Shown here piece after piece: positions 11,119-20,700 of a DNA stretch of 64,000 nt. The translations under genes and the position numbers were made by a program. Source of the stretch: Glycomyces artemisiae (lineage in GTDB: Bacteria; Actinomycetota; Actinomycetes; Mycobacteriales; Micromonosporaceae); NCBI RefSeq assembly GCF_003002955.1, contig NZ_PVTJ01000001.1, forward strand, positions 558,001-622,000, read 5' to 3'. Each line of letters opens with the position of its first letter. Position 1 is the stretch's first letter. The notes beneath the pieces were generated by a model that saw only the letters and a program-made list of their open reading frames with translations, ran no database searches and had not been told where the DNA came from.

Positions 11119-12105
11119 ATGCCGCTGACCCCAGCCGACGTTCACAACGTCACGTTCAAGAAACCCATGCTCGGAAAGCGCGGATACGACGAGGACGAGG
11201 TCGACGGTTTCCTCGACGAGGTCGAGCGCGAACTCGCTCGCCTCAGCGATGAGAACGGCGAGCTTCGCGCCCAGCTCGACAGCCTCCGCGCCGGTGCTCC
11301 CCCCGGAGCCGCCGACCACGCCGAGATGGCCGCCGCACTCGACCGGGTGCAGCGGGAGAAGCACGCCATGGAGCAGCAGCTCCAGGAGCTCGACGGCGAG
11401 CTGCACGAGATGCACCAGCAGATGGTCGCCGCGCAGCAGCAGGCCCAGCAGCTCCAGCAGGAACTGGCCCAGCGCGGCCCCCAGCAGGAGGCGTCCGCCC
11501 CCGCCGGGGCCGGCGGCGAGCAGGAGGCCCTGCGCCTTCTCATGGTCGCCCAGCGCACCGCCGACGAGCACCTGGAGGACTCCCGCCGGGAGGCCGACAC
11601 GCTTTTGAGCGAGGCCCAGCGCGAGTCGCAGACGATGGTCGCCGAGGCGCAGCGCGAGGCGCAGACGATGGTCGACCAGGCCAAGCGCGAGTCCACCACC
11701 ATGGTCGCCCAGGCCCAGCGCGAGTCGAAGACCATGGTCACCGAGGCCCAGCGCGACGCCGACACGATGGTCACCGAGGCCCGCACGCAGGCCGAGGACC
11801 TCGTGGGCCAGGCCCGCGACCGGGCCGAGCGCATGGAGATGGAAGCCGAGGAGGAGCGCCAGAAGGTCATCGGCCAGCTGGAGGAGTCCCGCACGTCCCT
11901 GCTCCACAACATCGAGGAGCTCAAGACCTTCGAGCGCGAGTACCGCACCCGCCTCAAGCTCTACCTCGAAAGCCAGCTGCGCGACCTGAACGGCCAGCAG
12001 GGCCGCACCCAGGAGGAGGCCTTCGAGGAGGCCCAGCGCGAGACCGGCGGGAACGAGCGCACCGGCGCCCGCTCCGCGTTCGTCATGCAGGGCGGCCGAG
12101 GCTGA
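11119..12105 (+). CDS. divIVA: DivIVA/Wag31 polar growth scaffold
   Basis: Cytoplasmic coiled-coil protein of 328 residues that marks curved membrane at poles and directs apical cell-wall growth. The DivIVA N-terminal domain is clear: [15 protein letters not shown] then [17 protein letters not shown] first coiled coil covers about 40-125 and a Pro/Ala-rich linker about 125-140. From about 164 to 240 the sequence is an 11-residue tandem repeat of the type xEAQRESxTMV, seven units long and decaying at the end. A final helix follows ([20 protein letters not shown]). ATG 11119 follows AAGGAG; the upstream in-frame extension is not supported. Confidence 0.95.
   Translation: MPLTPADVHNVTFKKPMLGKRGYDEDEVDGFLDEVERELARLSDENGELRAQLDSLRAGAPPGAADHAEMAAALDRVQREKHAMEQQLQELDGELHEMHQQMVAAQQQAQQLQQELAQRGPQQEASAPAGAGGEQEALRLLMVAQRTADEHLEDSRREADTLLSEAQRESQTMVAEAQREAQTMVDQAKRESTTMVAQAQRESKTMVTEAQRDADTMVTEARTQAEDLVGQARDRAERMEMEAEEERQKVIGQLEESRTSLLHNIEELKTFEREYRTRLKLYLESQLRDLNGQQGRTQEEAFEEAQRETGGNERTGARSAFVMQGGRG
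11608..11838 (+). repeat. Tandem 33-bp repeats encoding hendecad coiled coil in divIVA
   Basis: About seven 33-base units encode 11-residue repeats ending in TMV (SQTMV, AQTMV, STTMV, SKTMV, ADTMV, then degenerating EDLV and ERME). The reading frame stays intact throughout. Hendecad periodicity favours a near-straight or slightly right-handed coiled coil. Confidence 0.85.
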
Positions 12106-12222
12106 CCCCACTCCCGCCTCCCCGGGAGCCGCGCGTGCCGAGGCAGGGTCGCGCTGTGCGACATTGGCACGCCTGCGGGCATAACCTGAACGGGGATCGC
12201 CTCGTTATCCATGGGTGAGCGG

Positions 12223-12269
12223 GTGAGGGCGCCGGTGTCCCGAGTACGGGACGCCCGGGCCGCCCTCAC
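12223..12269 (+). terminator. Two-tier hairpin downstream of divIVA
   Basis: An outer stem GTGAGGGCG/CGCCCTCAC encloses an inner stem GTCCCG/CGGGAC with an AGTA loop. It is the only strong structure in the 261-base gap after divIVA and probably ends the division transcript. The rest of the gap shows no further recognisable element. Confidence 0.6.
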
Positions 12270-12366
12270 CGCCGCCACCACCATGCGTTAGCGATCCGCG
12301 GTCCCCTCGGGGCCCGCGGTAGGACCGCGCGAGGGCTCCGCCGCCCCGCGCAGGGGAGGACACGAC

Positions 12367-12981
12367 GTGATCGTCAGCAGCCTGCTGATCCTCGTCATAG
12401 CCGCGGTCTTGCTGGTCACTGGCATGATCACCGGGAACGACCAGTTGCTGGTCTCGTCGATCACCGCGAGCCTCGCCGCGGGGATCGCGCTCTACGTCGG
12501 CATCCGCGGGAGGGGCGCCAAGCGCCCGCGCATCGCCTCCCAGCGGACCGCCCGGCCCGCCGCCGACGACGACACGCAGCAGTTCCGGCGCATCGGCGCC
12601 GACGACAGCCCCACCACGGAGCTGCCGCTCATCGAAGGCAAGGTCTTCGAGTCCACCGACTACGCCGTCGACCGCGACCCGGAGCTGCGCTTCGAGGAGC
12701 CGCCGCGGCAGGCGACCAGCCACCGGGCCCCCGAGTCCCTCGCGGACGAGCCCACCGAGCAGCGCATGTCCAGCATCGAGGCCGCGGGCCTCATGCGCCT
12801 GGACACCGAGGTCGCCGTGATCGACGGGCGGCCCCGCTTCCACCACTCCTCGTGCGCGCACCTCACCGGCCGCGACCACGAGCCGCTCCCCGTCTCCGAG
12901 GCCCTCGAACTCGGGTTCACGCCGTGCGCGATGTGCGAGCCCGCCTCGCGCCTCCTCATGGTCCCTGTCGCGGGGCGCTGA
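12367..12981 (+). CDS. Two-helix membrane protein with C-terminal Cys motif, unknown function
   Basis: Protein of 204 residues with GTG start after GGGGAGGACACGAC. Two hydrophobic helices lie at about 2-19 and 27-45. A polar disordered middle (about 50-145) follows. The compact C-terminal domain at about 150-200 contains RPRFHHSSCAHLTGRDHEPL and ends FTPCAMCEP. The spacing Cys-His plus CxxC looks like a small metal-binding module. I do not recognise a named function. Similar proteins next to divIVA are, to my knowledge, found in other actinobacteria. Confidence 0.75.
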   Translation: MIVSSLLILVIAAVLLVTGMITGNDQLLVSSITASLAAGIALYVGIRGRGAKRPRIASQRTARPAADDDTQQFRRIGADDSPTTELPLIEGKVFESTDYAVDRDPELRFEEPPRQATSHRAPESLADEPTEQRMSSIEAAGLMRLDTEVAVIDGRPRFHHSSCAHLTGRDHEPLPVSEALELGFTPCAMCEPASRLLMVPVAGR

Positions 12982-13019
12982 ACGCTGACGCACAGTCCGG
13001 GGTCAAGTTCTCGAAGTAA

Positions 13020-13048
13020 TTGACCTAGTTGCAGGTCTTGCGTATCCT
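13020..13048 (+). promoter_or_regulatory. Predicted housekeeping promoter for the dksA-like/lspA/rluA operon
   Basis: TTGACC, a 17-base spacer, then TATCCT, a good sigma-70-type match. It lies about 200 bases before the dksA-like ATG, leaving a long leader in which I see no clear structure or peptide. Confidence 0.6.
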
Positions 13049-13241
13049 GTGTGCTTAATTGCGCGGCAGGCTCCCGCCTCGGCGGGGCCTGGCGCGCATT
13101 GTCCTCGTTTCGGCGAGGTCGTCAGGAGTACGCGAACTCGGGAGCCGCGATGCCGAACGCCCGACGCAGGGCACTGCCGAGGCCCCCGCGTGTCCCGACG
13201 ACACCGGAACCCGAGCCGACATACCCCTCCAGAGGCGCGTC

Positions 13242-13859
13242 ATGAGTCCAGCCAAGAAGACCCAGAAGCAGGCCGCGAAGCAGACGGTCGCCAAGAGCGC
13301 CAAGAAGAGCGCGGTGAAGAAGGCGCCGGTGAAGAAGGCGGCGGCCAAGAAGGCGGCGGTGAAGAAGACCGCCGCCGCGGGCCGCGCGACGCCCGCGAAG
13401 AAGACCGTCAAGAAATCGGTCAAGAAGGCCCCGGCGAAGCCCGCGGCCAAGGCCGCCGCGCCTCCCCCGGCGGCGCCCGAGACCGACCACGCGCCGCGCA
13501 CCGAGAGCGAGCAGGCGGAGCTGCGCGCCGCGCTCAAGGAGCGGCTCGACGAGCTCGTCGCCGAGCAGCGCCGCTACTCCGACTCCATCGCCGTCGCCCA
13601 GCGCGAGCGCTTGAGCGACACCGCGGGGGACGACCAGATCGACTCCGGCTCCAAGACCGTCGAGCACGAGCACGAAGTGGCCGTGGCCGGTTCGCTCTCC
13701 GAGCGCATCCGCCAGGTCAGCCACGCCCTCGAACGCATCGACGAGGGCGGCTACGGCTTCTGTGAGAAGTGCGGCAAGCCCATCCCGGCGGCGCGTCTGG
13801 CCGCCTTCCCGTCCGCTACCCTCTGCGTCAGTTGCAAACAGCTTGAGGAGCGACGCTGA
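13242..13859 (+). CDS. DksA/TraR-family zinc-finger protein with lysine/alanine-rich N-terminal tail
   Basis: Protein of 205 residues. Residues 1-75 are a low-complexity Lys/Ala/Pro tail like that of histone H1 or of mycobacterial HupB, with many KKA/VKK units. The DksA/TraR part starts at about 85 with a coiled-coil hairpin ([20 protein letters not shown]). The C-terminal C4 zinc finger reads CEKCGKPIP then LCVSCK. DksA/TraR proteins act on RNA polymerase through the secondary channel. The basic tail suggests DNA or RNA contact. ATG 13242 is chosen; the upstream frame is not supported. lspA begins over its stop codon. Confidence 0.85.
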   Translation: MSPAKKTQKQAAKQTVAKSAKKSAVKKAPVKKAAAKKAAVKKTAAAGRATPAKKTVKKSVKKAPAKPAAKAAAPPPAAPETDHAPRTESEQAELRAALKERLDELVAEQRRYSDSIAVAQRERLSDTAGDDQIDSGSKTVEHEHEVAVAGSLSERIRQVSHALERIDEGGYGFCEKCGKPIPAARLAAFPSATLCVSCKQLEERR

Positions 13860-14479
13860 GCGAGGACACCCAGCCCGGGGCCGACGACGGCCCCGGCCCC
13901 GACGACACCACCCCCGACCCCGAGCCCCAGGCGCCCGCGAGGCGCCGGCGGCCCGGCCTGACGCTGGCCGCGCTGCTCATCGCCGCGGTCGCCGTCGGCC
14001 TGGACCAGTGGACGAAGTACCTGGCCGAGGCCAACCTCGACCCGCAGGAGCCCGTGCGCATCCTCGGCGGCCTGGTCTACCTGAGCCTCACCTGGAACTC
14101 CGGGGCCGCGTTCAGCCTCGGCACCGGCTACACGTGGATCTTCACGATCGTCGCCTCGGCGGTCGTCGTGTTCCTCGTCCTCCTGTCCCGGAAGATCGTG
14201 TACCCGGGCTGGGCGATCGCGATCGGCCTAGTCCTCGGCGGCGCCGCCGGGAACCTCGTCGACCGGTACTTCCGCGAGCCCGGGTTCGCCCACGGCCACG
14301 TCGTCGACTTCATCAGCGTCTTCAAGCCCTTCGCCGAGGCCTTCCCCATCTTCAACCTCGCCGACTCGGCGCTGTGCTGCGGCGTCGTCCTCATCGTGCT
14401 CCTCGAACTCACCGGCCACGGCTTCTCGCCCGAGGCCCGCAAGAAGCCCGCCCCCGACGGCGCGAAGGCGGACGCATGA
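13856..14479 (+). CDS. lspA: LspA, prolipoprotein signal peptidase II, with apparent CTG start
   Basis: Membrane aspartyl protease that removes signal peptides from lipoproteins. With CTG 13856 as start it has 207 residues: a disordered acidic N-terminus (2-32), four membrane helices, and the motifs LDQWTK (about 49-54), NSGAAFS (81-87), GNLVDR with catalytic D136, VVDFI, and FNLAD with catalytic D170. No ATG, GTG or TTG lies between the in-frame stop at 13844 and the first helix. The first GTG (14054) would delete helix 1 and the conserved LDQWTK. GAGGAG at 13845-13850 sits five bases before CTG. The start overlaps the upstream stop (CTGA), consistent with translational coupling. Confidence 0.9.
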   Translation: MSEDTQPGADDGPGPDDTTPDPEPQAPARRRRPGLTLAALLIAAVAVGLDQWTKYLAEANLDPQEPVRILGGLVYLSLTWNSGAAFSLGTGYTWIFTIVASAVVVFLVLLSRKIVYPGWAIAIGLVLGGAAGNLVDRYFREPGFAHGHVVDFISVFKPFAEAFPIFNLADSALCCGVVLIVLLELTGHGFSPEARKKPAPDGAKADA

Positions 14480-15423
14480 GCGCCGACGGGCGCCAGACCC
14501 GGTCGCTGCCGGTCCCCGAGGGCTTCGAGGGCCAGCGGATCGACCAGGTCGTGTCCCGGCTCCTGGGGCTCTCGCGCACCGTCGCCGCCGAGCTCGTCAC
14601 CGCCGGGGACGTCACCCTCGACGGCTCGCCGTGCGCCACCAAGTCCGAGCGCGTCTCCGCGGGCGCCTGGCTGGAGGTCGTCCTCCCGCCGCCGCCCGAG
14701 GACGTGCGCGCCCGCGTCGAAGAGCCCGTCGCGGGCCTCGACGTGGTCTTCGACGACGAGGACATCGTCGTCGTCGCCAAGCCCGTCGGCGTCGCCGCGC
14801 ATCCCAGCCCCGGCTGGACCGGCCCCACCGTCACCGGCGGCCTCGCCGCCGCCGGGTACCGGCTCTCCTCCTACGGCGCCGACGAGCGCCAGGGGATCGT
14901 CCACCGCCTCGACGTGGGCACCTCCGGGCTCATGGTCGTCGCCAAGAGCGAGCGCGCCTACTCGGAACTCAAGCGCGCCTTCAAGGAGCGCCGCGTCTCC
15001 AAGCGCTACCGGGCCGTCGCCCAGGGCCACCCCGACCCGCTGTCGGGCACCATCGACGCCCCGATCGGGCGCCACCCGCGCCACGACTACAAGTGGGCCG
15101 TGGTCGCCGACGGCAAGCCCAGCGTCACCCACTACGACACGATCGAGGTCTTCCCCGGCGCGTCCCTCATGGACCTCGGCCTGGAGACCGGCCGCACCCA
15201 CCAGATCCGCGTCCACTTCTCCGCGCTCGGCCACCCGCTCGCGGGCGACCTCACCTACGGCGCCGACCCCGTCCTCGCCGAGCGGCTCGGCCTGACCAGG
15301 CAGTGGCTCCACGCCTACCGCCTGGAGTTCGTCCACCCCGGAACCGGCCGCGCGGTCACCTTCACGAGTGATTACCCGGACGACCTGGAGACGGCGCTGG
15401 CGCGGTTGCGAGCGGACCAATAG
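14476..15423 (+). CDS. RluA/RluD-family rRNA pseudouridine synthase
   Basis: RNA modification enzyme of 315 residues. An N-terminal S4-like domain (about 15-75) precedes the synthase domain. The catalytic motif [10 protein letters not shown] contains the essential Asp. The C-terminal motif [20 protein letters not shown] matches the RluA group. Family knowledge suggests uridines of 23S rRNA helix 69 for RluD, but the exact site cannot be read from sequence. ATG overlaps the lspA stop (ATGA); lspA-rluD adjacency is common in bacteria. Confidence 0.93.
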   Translation: MSADGRQTRSLPVPEGFEGQRIDQVVSRLLGLSRTVAAELVTAGDVTLDGSPCATKSERVSAGAWLEVVLPPPPEDVRARVEEPVAGLDVVFDDEDIVVVAKPVGVAAHPSPGWTGPTVTGGLAAAGYRLSSYGADERQGIVHRLDVGTSGLMVVAKSERAYSELKRAFKERRVSKRYRAVAQGHPDPLSGTIDAPIGRHPRHDYKWAVVADGKPSVTHYDTIEVFPGASLMDLGLETGRTHQIRVHFSALGHPLAGDLTYGADPVLAERLGLTRQWLHAYRLEFVHPGTGRAVTFTSDYPDDLETALARLRADQ

Positions 15424-15644
15424 GAAGCCACTAGACTGGTTCCAGGCGCCCGCCGCATCGCCGGGGCGGACGTAACGCACGCCTCACCCCCGGGCCGGAA
15501 CGGTCCGCGATTCGCAACGGGCCTTGAGGAATCGTTGTGTTCTAATAGTCGCGGGTGGTAACGGCGCCCGGTCGGGGCGACGCGGGACCGCGAGCCGCCC
15601 TGCCCGCGGACCGGTCCACCGCAACGGTCGAGAGGAGGTCGCAC

Positions 15645-16754
15645 GTGAACACGCCCGAGGCTTGGAGCAACGACCGCAGCAACGACGGCTCACGCTGGCA
15701 GAAACTGCTCGGTCGCGGCCGCGGCGGTCGCGCCGGCGGCGCCCAGCAGACCCCCACGCCCCCGCCCCGCGAGTCCTACCCGCCCTCGCCGCCCGTCGGC
15801 CCGCCGCCGGGCCAGGCGCACTACTCGGTGCCGACCGCGGGCCGCCGCCCGCCGGTGGCGACGCAGACCCCGCCGAGCGCCGCGCAGATGACCCAGCCGA
15901 TCCGCCCCCAGCAGGGCCTGCCGCCGCAGCCGCGCCAGCCGCAGCCCTCGGCCGAGCCCAGCCCGGTCGCGCTCCAGCGGCTCCGCCGCGACCTCGGCCG
16001 CAGCCGCGTCATCGCGTTCATCAACCCCAAGGGCGGCGTCCACAAGACCACCGCCACGGTCCTGTCCGCCGCGGCCATGGGCACCGCCCGCGGCGGCGGC
16101 GTGATCGCCTGGGACGACAACGAACTGCGCGGGACGCTCGGCCTGCGCGCCGGGTCCGCCCGGCACGGGCGCACCATCCGCCACCTCGTGGAGCACCTCG
16201 ACCAGGTCGAGGCCGCGGGCGTCCACCTGCCCGAGCACCTCGACGAGTTCCTGCGCCACTCCTCCGACGGCTCGTTCGACGTGCTCGCCGGGGACGAGGA
16301 CCCGAAGCTCCAGCGCCGCCTCGACCCGACCACGGTCCTGCGCGTGCTCGACATCCTCACGCGCACCCACAACATCGTGTGCATCGACACCGGCAACAAC
16401 GTCGAGTCCCCGAACTGGCGCACCGTCGTCTCCTCGGTGGACCGGCTCGTGGTCACCACGGTGCCCCGCGAGGACGCCGCGTTCTCCGCGGACTGGATGC
16501 TCGACCACCTCGAAGAGGGCGGCTACGGCAACCTCGTCAAGAACGCGGTGACGCTCCTGTCGATGCCCACCCCGAACCCGGGCCCGCTCCTGCACGACCT
16601 CCAGCGGCACTTCTCGCAGCGGACCCGCGCGTGCGCGGTCGTCCCCTACGACCCGTCCCTGGAACCGGGAGCGAAGATCGAGTTCTCGGCCCTGCGGCCG
16701 GAGACCCGCGCCGCCTGGTTCGAGGCGGCGGCGACGATCGTGGACGGTCTGTAA
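15645..16754 (+). CDS. ParA/MinD-like ATPase with proline-rich N-terminal region
   Basis: P-loop ATPase of the SIMIBI class, 369 residues, GTG start after GAGAGGAGG. Residues about 30-108 are a disordered Pro/Gln-rich segment. The deviant Walker A is KGGVHKTT at 129-136 (the usual KGGxGKTT has Gly where His stands here). The switch-like region IVCIDTGNNVESPN and the later VVTTVPREDAAFSADW fit MinD/ParA relatives. It resembles actinobacterial Pro-rich ParA-like proteins of secretion or septum-site systems, but no partner gene is nearby. Function is unassigned. Confidence 0.8.
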   Translation: MNTPEAWSNDRSNDGSRWQKLLGRGRGGRAGGAQQTPTPPPRESYPPSPPVGPPPGQAHYSVPTAGRRPPVATQTPPSAAQMTQPIRPQQGLPPQPRQPQPSAEPSPVALQRLRRDLGRSRVIAFINPKGGVHKTTATVLSAAAMGTARGGGVIAWDDNELRGTLGLRAGSARHGRTIRHLVEHLDQVEAAGVHLPEHLDEFLRHSSDGSFDVLAGDEDPKLQRRLDPTTVLRVLDILTRTHNIVCIDTGNNVESPNWRTVVSSVDRLVVTTVPREDAAFSADWMLDHLEEGGYGNLVKNAVTLLSMPTPNPGPLLHDLQRHFSQRTRACAVVPYDPSLEPGAKIEFSALRPETRAAWFEAAATIVDGL

Positions 16755-16813
16755 CTGCAGCGTCCACCGAACACGCCACCGCCCCCCGAGCCCGCTGTGG
16801 CAGGATTCCAGGC

Positions 16814-17470
16814 GTGACCGACGAAGCGACCCCGGCATCCCCCAGCACCGATCCGCACGTCTACGGCGGCCCGCCCGCACGGTCGCCGCGCACGGTCGGC
16901 CGGGACCTGCTCGCCGCGGGCGCCCTCGCCGTGGTCCTCACCGCGCTCGGCTTCCCCGCCGCGATGCTCTGGCAGATCGTCACCCCGCGCGTCGAGTTCG
17001 TCGTCGTGGACGGCGGCTGGCTCCCCACCGAGACCTACCCCGACGGGTACATCGAAGGCGACCTCATGTTCGCCGGGATCGGCCTGGTCCTCGGGATCGT
17101 CGCCGCGATCGCCGCGTGGTCGGCGATGCGCGAGCGCCGCGGCCCGCTGCTGCTCCTGGGCCTGGTCATCGGCTCGATCGCCTGCCAGGTCGTGGCCTGG
17201 AAGATCGGTGCGAACGAGTGGCAGCAGTTCTGGGACGCCGTGGAGCGCGCCCCCGTCGGCGTCCACATGTTCCGGCCCCCGTCGGTCCTGTTCGTCGAGC
17301 TCGACCCGGCCGCCGCGTGGGACGCGCTGAAGGTCGGGCATCTCACAACCGCGCTCGACTCGCTCCAGCTCGGGGCCCTCGCCGTGATGGCCCTCGCCGC
17401 GACCTTCACTTACACGGTCTGCGCAGGTTGGTCACGTCGTCCCAGCCTTCGTACGGACGCTCCCGAATAG
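16814..17470 (+). CDS. Four-helix membrane protein (DUF2567-like)
   Basis: Protein of 218 residues, GTG start. Hydrophobic segments lie at about 30-52, 88-104, 111-130 and 182-202. An extracytoplasmic loop (RVEFVVVDGGWLPTETYPDG) follows the first. The pattern resembles the actinobacterial DUF2567 family, but I cannot confirm this. It starts 59 bases after the ParA-like gene and ends 45 bases before hisD. Confidence 0.6.
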   Translation: MTDEATPASPSTDPHVYGGPPARSPRTVGRDLLAAGALAVVLTALGFPAAMLWQIVTPRVEFVVVDGGWLPTETYPDGYIEGDLMFAGIGLVLGIVAAIAAWSAMRERRGPLLLLGLVIGSIACQVVAWKIGANEWQQFWDAVERAPVGVHMFRPPSVLFVELDPAAAWDALKVGHLTTALDSLQLGALAVMALAATFTYTVCAGWSRRPSLRTDAPE

Positions 17471-17515
17471 CGGTATGCCCTTTGACCTGGAATTGCGGGT
17501 GACTACGCTTGGAGC

Positions 17516-18826
17516 GTGCTCAGACGCATCGACCTTTCAGGAGAAATCGCCGGCTACCCGGTCCGCGCCCTGCGCGGGCTGATGCCGCGCGCCGAGCTCG
17601 ACGTGAACGCGGCCCTGGCGCAGATCCAGCCGCTCCTCGACGACATCGCCCACCGCGGGACCGCCGCCGTGGTCGAGATCGTCGAGCGCTTCGACGGCGT
17701 GCATCTTGAGCACCTGCGCGTTCCCGAGGCCGCGATCAAGGCCGCCGTCGCCGAGCTCGACCCCGGGCTGCGCCGCGCCTACGAGACCTCCATCGACCGG
17801 GTCCGCACCGCGCACCGGGCCCAGCGCCTCCCCGACAGCACCACCGAGGTCGCCCCGGGCGGCACGGTCACCGAGCGGTACCTGCCGGTCGGCCGCGTCG
17901 GCCTGTACGCGCCCGGCGGCCTCGCCGTCCTCGCCTCGTCGGTGATCATGAACGCCGTCCCCGCGCAGATCGCGGGCGTCGAGTCGATCGCGCTGGCCTC
18001 CCCGGCCCAGAAGACCAACGGCGGCCTGCCCGACCAGGGCATCCTCGCCGTCGCCGGGCTCCTCGGCATCGACGAGGTCTACGCCGTCGGCGGGCCCGCC
18101 GCGATCGGCATGTTCACCTATGGCACTGACGAGTGCGACCCGGTGGACATGATCACCGGGCCCGGGAACATCTACGTCACCGCCGCGAAGCGCGCCGTGC
18201 GCGGCCTCGTCGGCATCGATGCCGAGGCCGGGACCACCGAGATCGCGGTCATCGCTGACGCCGGGGCCGACCCGGTCCACGTCGCGGTCGACCTGATCAG
18301 CCAGGCCGAGCACGACCCGGCCGCCGCCTCGGTGCTCATCACCGACTCCGCGGCCCTCGCCGACGCCGTCGACGCCGAGCTGGAGCGCCGCGCGCCCGAG
18401 ACCCGGCACGCCCAGCGGATCATGACCGCGCTCGCGGGGGAGCAGTCGGGGACGATCCTCGTCGCCGACATCGACGAGGCCGTCGCCGTCGCCGACGCGT
18501 ACGCCGCCGAGCACCTGGAGATCCAGACTGCGAACGCCCGCGAGGTGGCCCTGCGCATCCGCAACGCCGGGGCGATCTTCGTCGGCCCGTACTCGCCGGT
18601 GTCCCTCGGCGACTACTGCGCCGGGTCGAACCACGTGCTGCCGACCGGCGGGTGCGCCCGCCACTCGGCGGGGCTCAGCGTGCACACGTTCCTGCGCGCG
18701 GTCCACCTCATCGACTACTCCCGCGAGGCCCTTGAGGTCGTCGCGGACGACGTGGTCGCCTTCGCGGTCTCCGAGGACCTCCCGTCGCACGGCGAGGCCG
18801 TGTCCGCCAGATTCGAGGCGAAATGA
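17516..18826 (+). CDS. hisD: HisD, histidinol dehydrogenase
   Basis: Catalyses the last two steps of histidine synthesis, L-histidinol to L-histidine with two NAD+, using zinc. It has 436 residues, the normal length. Family motifs are [20 protein letters not shown], the zinc-site stretch [10 protein letters not shown] (Gln and His ligands), EHLEIQ, and the C-terminal [17 protein letters not shown] followed by [14 protein letters not shown] sequence. GTG start at 17516. The stop overlaps the hisC ATG. Confidence 0.97.
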   Translation: MLRRIDLSGEIAGYPVRALRGLMPRAELDVNAALAQIQPLLDDIAHRGTAAVVEIVERFDGVHLEHLRVPEAAIKAAVAELDPGLRRAYETSIDRVRTAHRAQRLPDSTTEVAPGGTVTERYLPVGRVGLYAPGGLAVLASSVIMNAVPAQIAGVESIALASPAQKTNGGLPDQGILAVAGLLGIDEVYAVGGPAAIGMFTYGTDECDPVDMITGPGNIYVTAAKRAVRGLVGIDAEAGTTEIAVIADAGADPVHVAVDLISQAEHDPAAASVLITDSAALADAVDAELERRAPETRHAQRIMTALAGEQSGTILVADIDEAVAVADAYAAEHLEIQTANAREVALRIRNAGAIFVGPYSPVSLGDYCAGSNHVLPTGGCARHSAGLSVHTFLRAVHLIDYSREALEVVADDVVAFAVSEDLPSHGEAVSARFEAK

Positions 18827-19926
18827 CAGAGATCGAGAACCTGCTCCGCGCGGATCTGCGCGGGCAGTCGCCGTACGGCGCACCGCAGCTCGACGTCCCG
18901 GTCCAGTTGAACACCAACGAGAACGCCTTCGCCATCCCCGAGGACGTGGCCGCCGTGGTGGCCGAGTTCATCGGCCGGGAGCTGCGCGGCCTCAACCGCT
19001 ACCCCGACCGCGACGCGGTCGCGCTGCGCACCGACCTGGCTGCCTACCTCGGCCACGGGCTCACCGCCGACCACGTGTGGGCCGCCAACGGCTCCAACGA
19101 GATCCTCCAGCAGCTGCTCCAGGCGTTCGGCGGGCCGGGCCGCACCGTGCTCGGCTTCATGCCGTCGTACTCGATGCACCCGCTGCTCGCCCGCGGCACC
19201 GGCACCGCGTTCATCGACGGCGGCCGCGAGGACGACTACACGCTCAGCCCCGCGTACGTGCGCGCCGCGATCGAGGAGCACGACCCCGACCTGGTCTTCC
19301 TCGTCTCGCCGAACAACCCGACCGGGACCGCCCTCGACGCCGAGGTCATCGACGCCGCCTACGAGGCCGCGCGCGGCCTCGTCGTCATCGACGAGGCGTA
19401 CGCCGAGTTCGCCCGCGACCCCGGCTCGACGGCCCTCGGCCGCCTCGCGGGCCGCAAGCGCCTGGTCGTCACCCGGACCCTCTCGAAGGCGTTCGCGTTC
19501 GCCGGGGCCCGCGTCGGCTACCTCGCCGCCGATCCCGAACTCGTCGAGAAGCTCCTCCTGGTGCGCCTGCCGTACCACCTGTCGAGCATCACGCAGGCCG
19601 CCGCCCGCGGCGCCCTCGCCTGCACCGCGCAGCTCCAGGCCGAGGTCGACGAGCTGAAGCACCAGCGCGACCGGATCGTGAAGAGCCTGCGCGCCAAGGG
19701 ACTCCCCGTCGCCGACTCCGACGCGAACTTCGTGCTCGTCGGCGGTTTCAAGGACGCCGCCGTCGTGTGGCGCGCGATCCTCGACCAGGGCGTCCTCATC
19801 CGCGACGTCGGCCTCCCCGGCCGCCTCCGCATCACGGCCGGGACCGAGGAGGAGACCACCGCGCTCCTCGACGCGTTCGACGCCGTTCTGACCGATCGCC
19901 CTGAATTGTTCGAGGAGAGCAAGTAA
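18823..19926 (+). CDS. hisC: HisC, histidinol-phosphate aminotransferase
   Basis: PLP fold-type I aminotransferase, 367 residues, which makes histidinol phosphate from imidazole acetol phosphate. Motifs seen are LNTNENAF at the N-terminus, SPNNPTG for the cofactor region, and [15 protein letters not shown] containing the PLP-binding lysine. The ATG overlaps the hisD stop; hisB starts at the base after the hisC stop. Confidence 0.96.
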   Translation: MTEIENLLRADLRGQSPYGAPQLDVPVQLNTNENAFAIPEDVAAVVAEFIGRELRGLNRYPDRDAVALRTDLAAYLGHGLTADHVWAANGSNEILQQLLQAFGGPGRTVLGFMPSYSMHPLLARGTGTAFIDGGREDDYTLSPAYVRAAIEEHDPDLVFLVSPNNPTGTALDAEVIDAAYEAARGLVVIDEAYAEFARDPGSTALGRLAGRKRLVVTRTLSKAFAFAGARVGYLAADPELVEKLLLVRLPYHLSSITQAAARGALACTAQLQAEVDELKHQRDRIVKSLRAKGLPVADSDANFVLVGGFKDAAVVWRAILDQGVLIRDVGLPGRLRITAGTEEETTALLDAFDAVLTDRPELFEESK

Positions 19927-20535
19927 GTGAGCCGCACCGCGCACATCGTCCGCACCACCGGTGAGACCAGCGTCGACGTCTACGTCGACCTCGACGGCAC
20001 CGACAAGGTCGTCGACATCGCCACCGGCGTCGGCTTCTACGACCACATGCTCCACCAGCTCGGCAAGCACGGCGGCTTCGACCTCAAGATCGCCGTCAAG
20101 GGCGACCTCCACATCGACGCGCACCACACCATGGAGGACACCGCGATCGCGCTCGGCCAGGCGTTCGCCGGGGCCCTCGGCGACAAGGCCGGGGTGGTCC
20201 GCTTCGCCGACGCCTCCGTGCCGCTCGACGAGGTGCTCGCGCGCGCCGTCGTGGACCTCTCGGGCCGCCCGTACATGGTCCACGAGGAGCCCATGGACAT
20301 CGCGCCGATGATCAACACGGACTACCCGACGTCGATGACCCGCCACATCCTCGAATCGTTCGCGTACCACGCCCGGATCTGCCTGCACGTCACCGTGCTC
20401 CGCGCCGCCAACCCCGGCCAGAAGCCCGACGCGCACCACGTCATCGAGGCCCAGTTCAAGGCCCTCGCGCGGGCCCTGAAGTACGCGACCCGCATCGACG
20501 GCACCGACATCCCCTCCACCAAGGGGGTCCTGTGA
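19927..20535 (+). CDS. hisB: HisB, imidazoleglycerol-phosphate dehydratase
   Basis: Manganese-dependent dehydratase of the histidine pathway, 202 residues, monofunctional (no phosphatase domain). The two metal-binding repeats are FYDHMLHQLGKHGGFDL with DLHIDAHHTMEDTAIALG, and the later SFAYHARICLHV with DAHHVIEAQFKALARAL. GTG start immediately after hisC. Confidence 0.97.
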   Translation: MSRTAHIVRTTGETSVDVYVDLDGTDKVVDIATGVGFYDHMLHQLGKHGGFDLKIAVKGDLHIDAHHTMEDTAIALGQAFAGALGDKAGVVRFADASVPLDEVLARAVVDLSGRPYMVHEEPMDIAPMINTDYPTSMTRHILESFAYHARICLHVTVLRAANPGQKPDAHHVIEAQFKALARALKYATRIDGTDIPSTKGVL

Positions 20536-20690
20536 GCTGGGCCGGGCCGATCCTCCTCATGGCGCTCGCCGGCATCCTCGTCGGCGGCGCGGTGAGCCTG
20601 CGCCGCAACGGGAAGCTCCCCGCCGCGGTCGTCACCGGGATCCTCGCCGCCGCCGCGTTCGGCGGCGGCCTGTACCTCGTCTACGGGTAA
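20532..20690 (+). CDS. Small membrane protein inside the his operon
   Basis: A 52-residue open frame with GTG overlapping the hisB stop and ending 10 bases before hisH. Two hydrophobic stretches (about 4-22 and 31-52) are joined by a short basic loop (RRNGKLP), so a two-helix hairpin is likely. A small membrane ORF is known between hisB and hisH in some streptomycetes. Tight packing and overlap support translation. Function unknown. Confidence 0.7.
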   Translation: MSWAGPILLMALAGILVGGAVSLRRNGKLPAAVVTGILAAAAFGGGLYLVYG

Positions 20691-20700
20691 GGGGGACAAG

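Noticed and set aside
15424..15644. TAATAG near 15543 as a promoter -10 for the ParA-like gene
   Set aside because: No -35 at suitable spacing; the nearby TTGAGG is only about 13 bases away.
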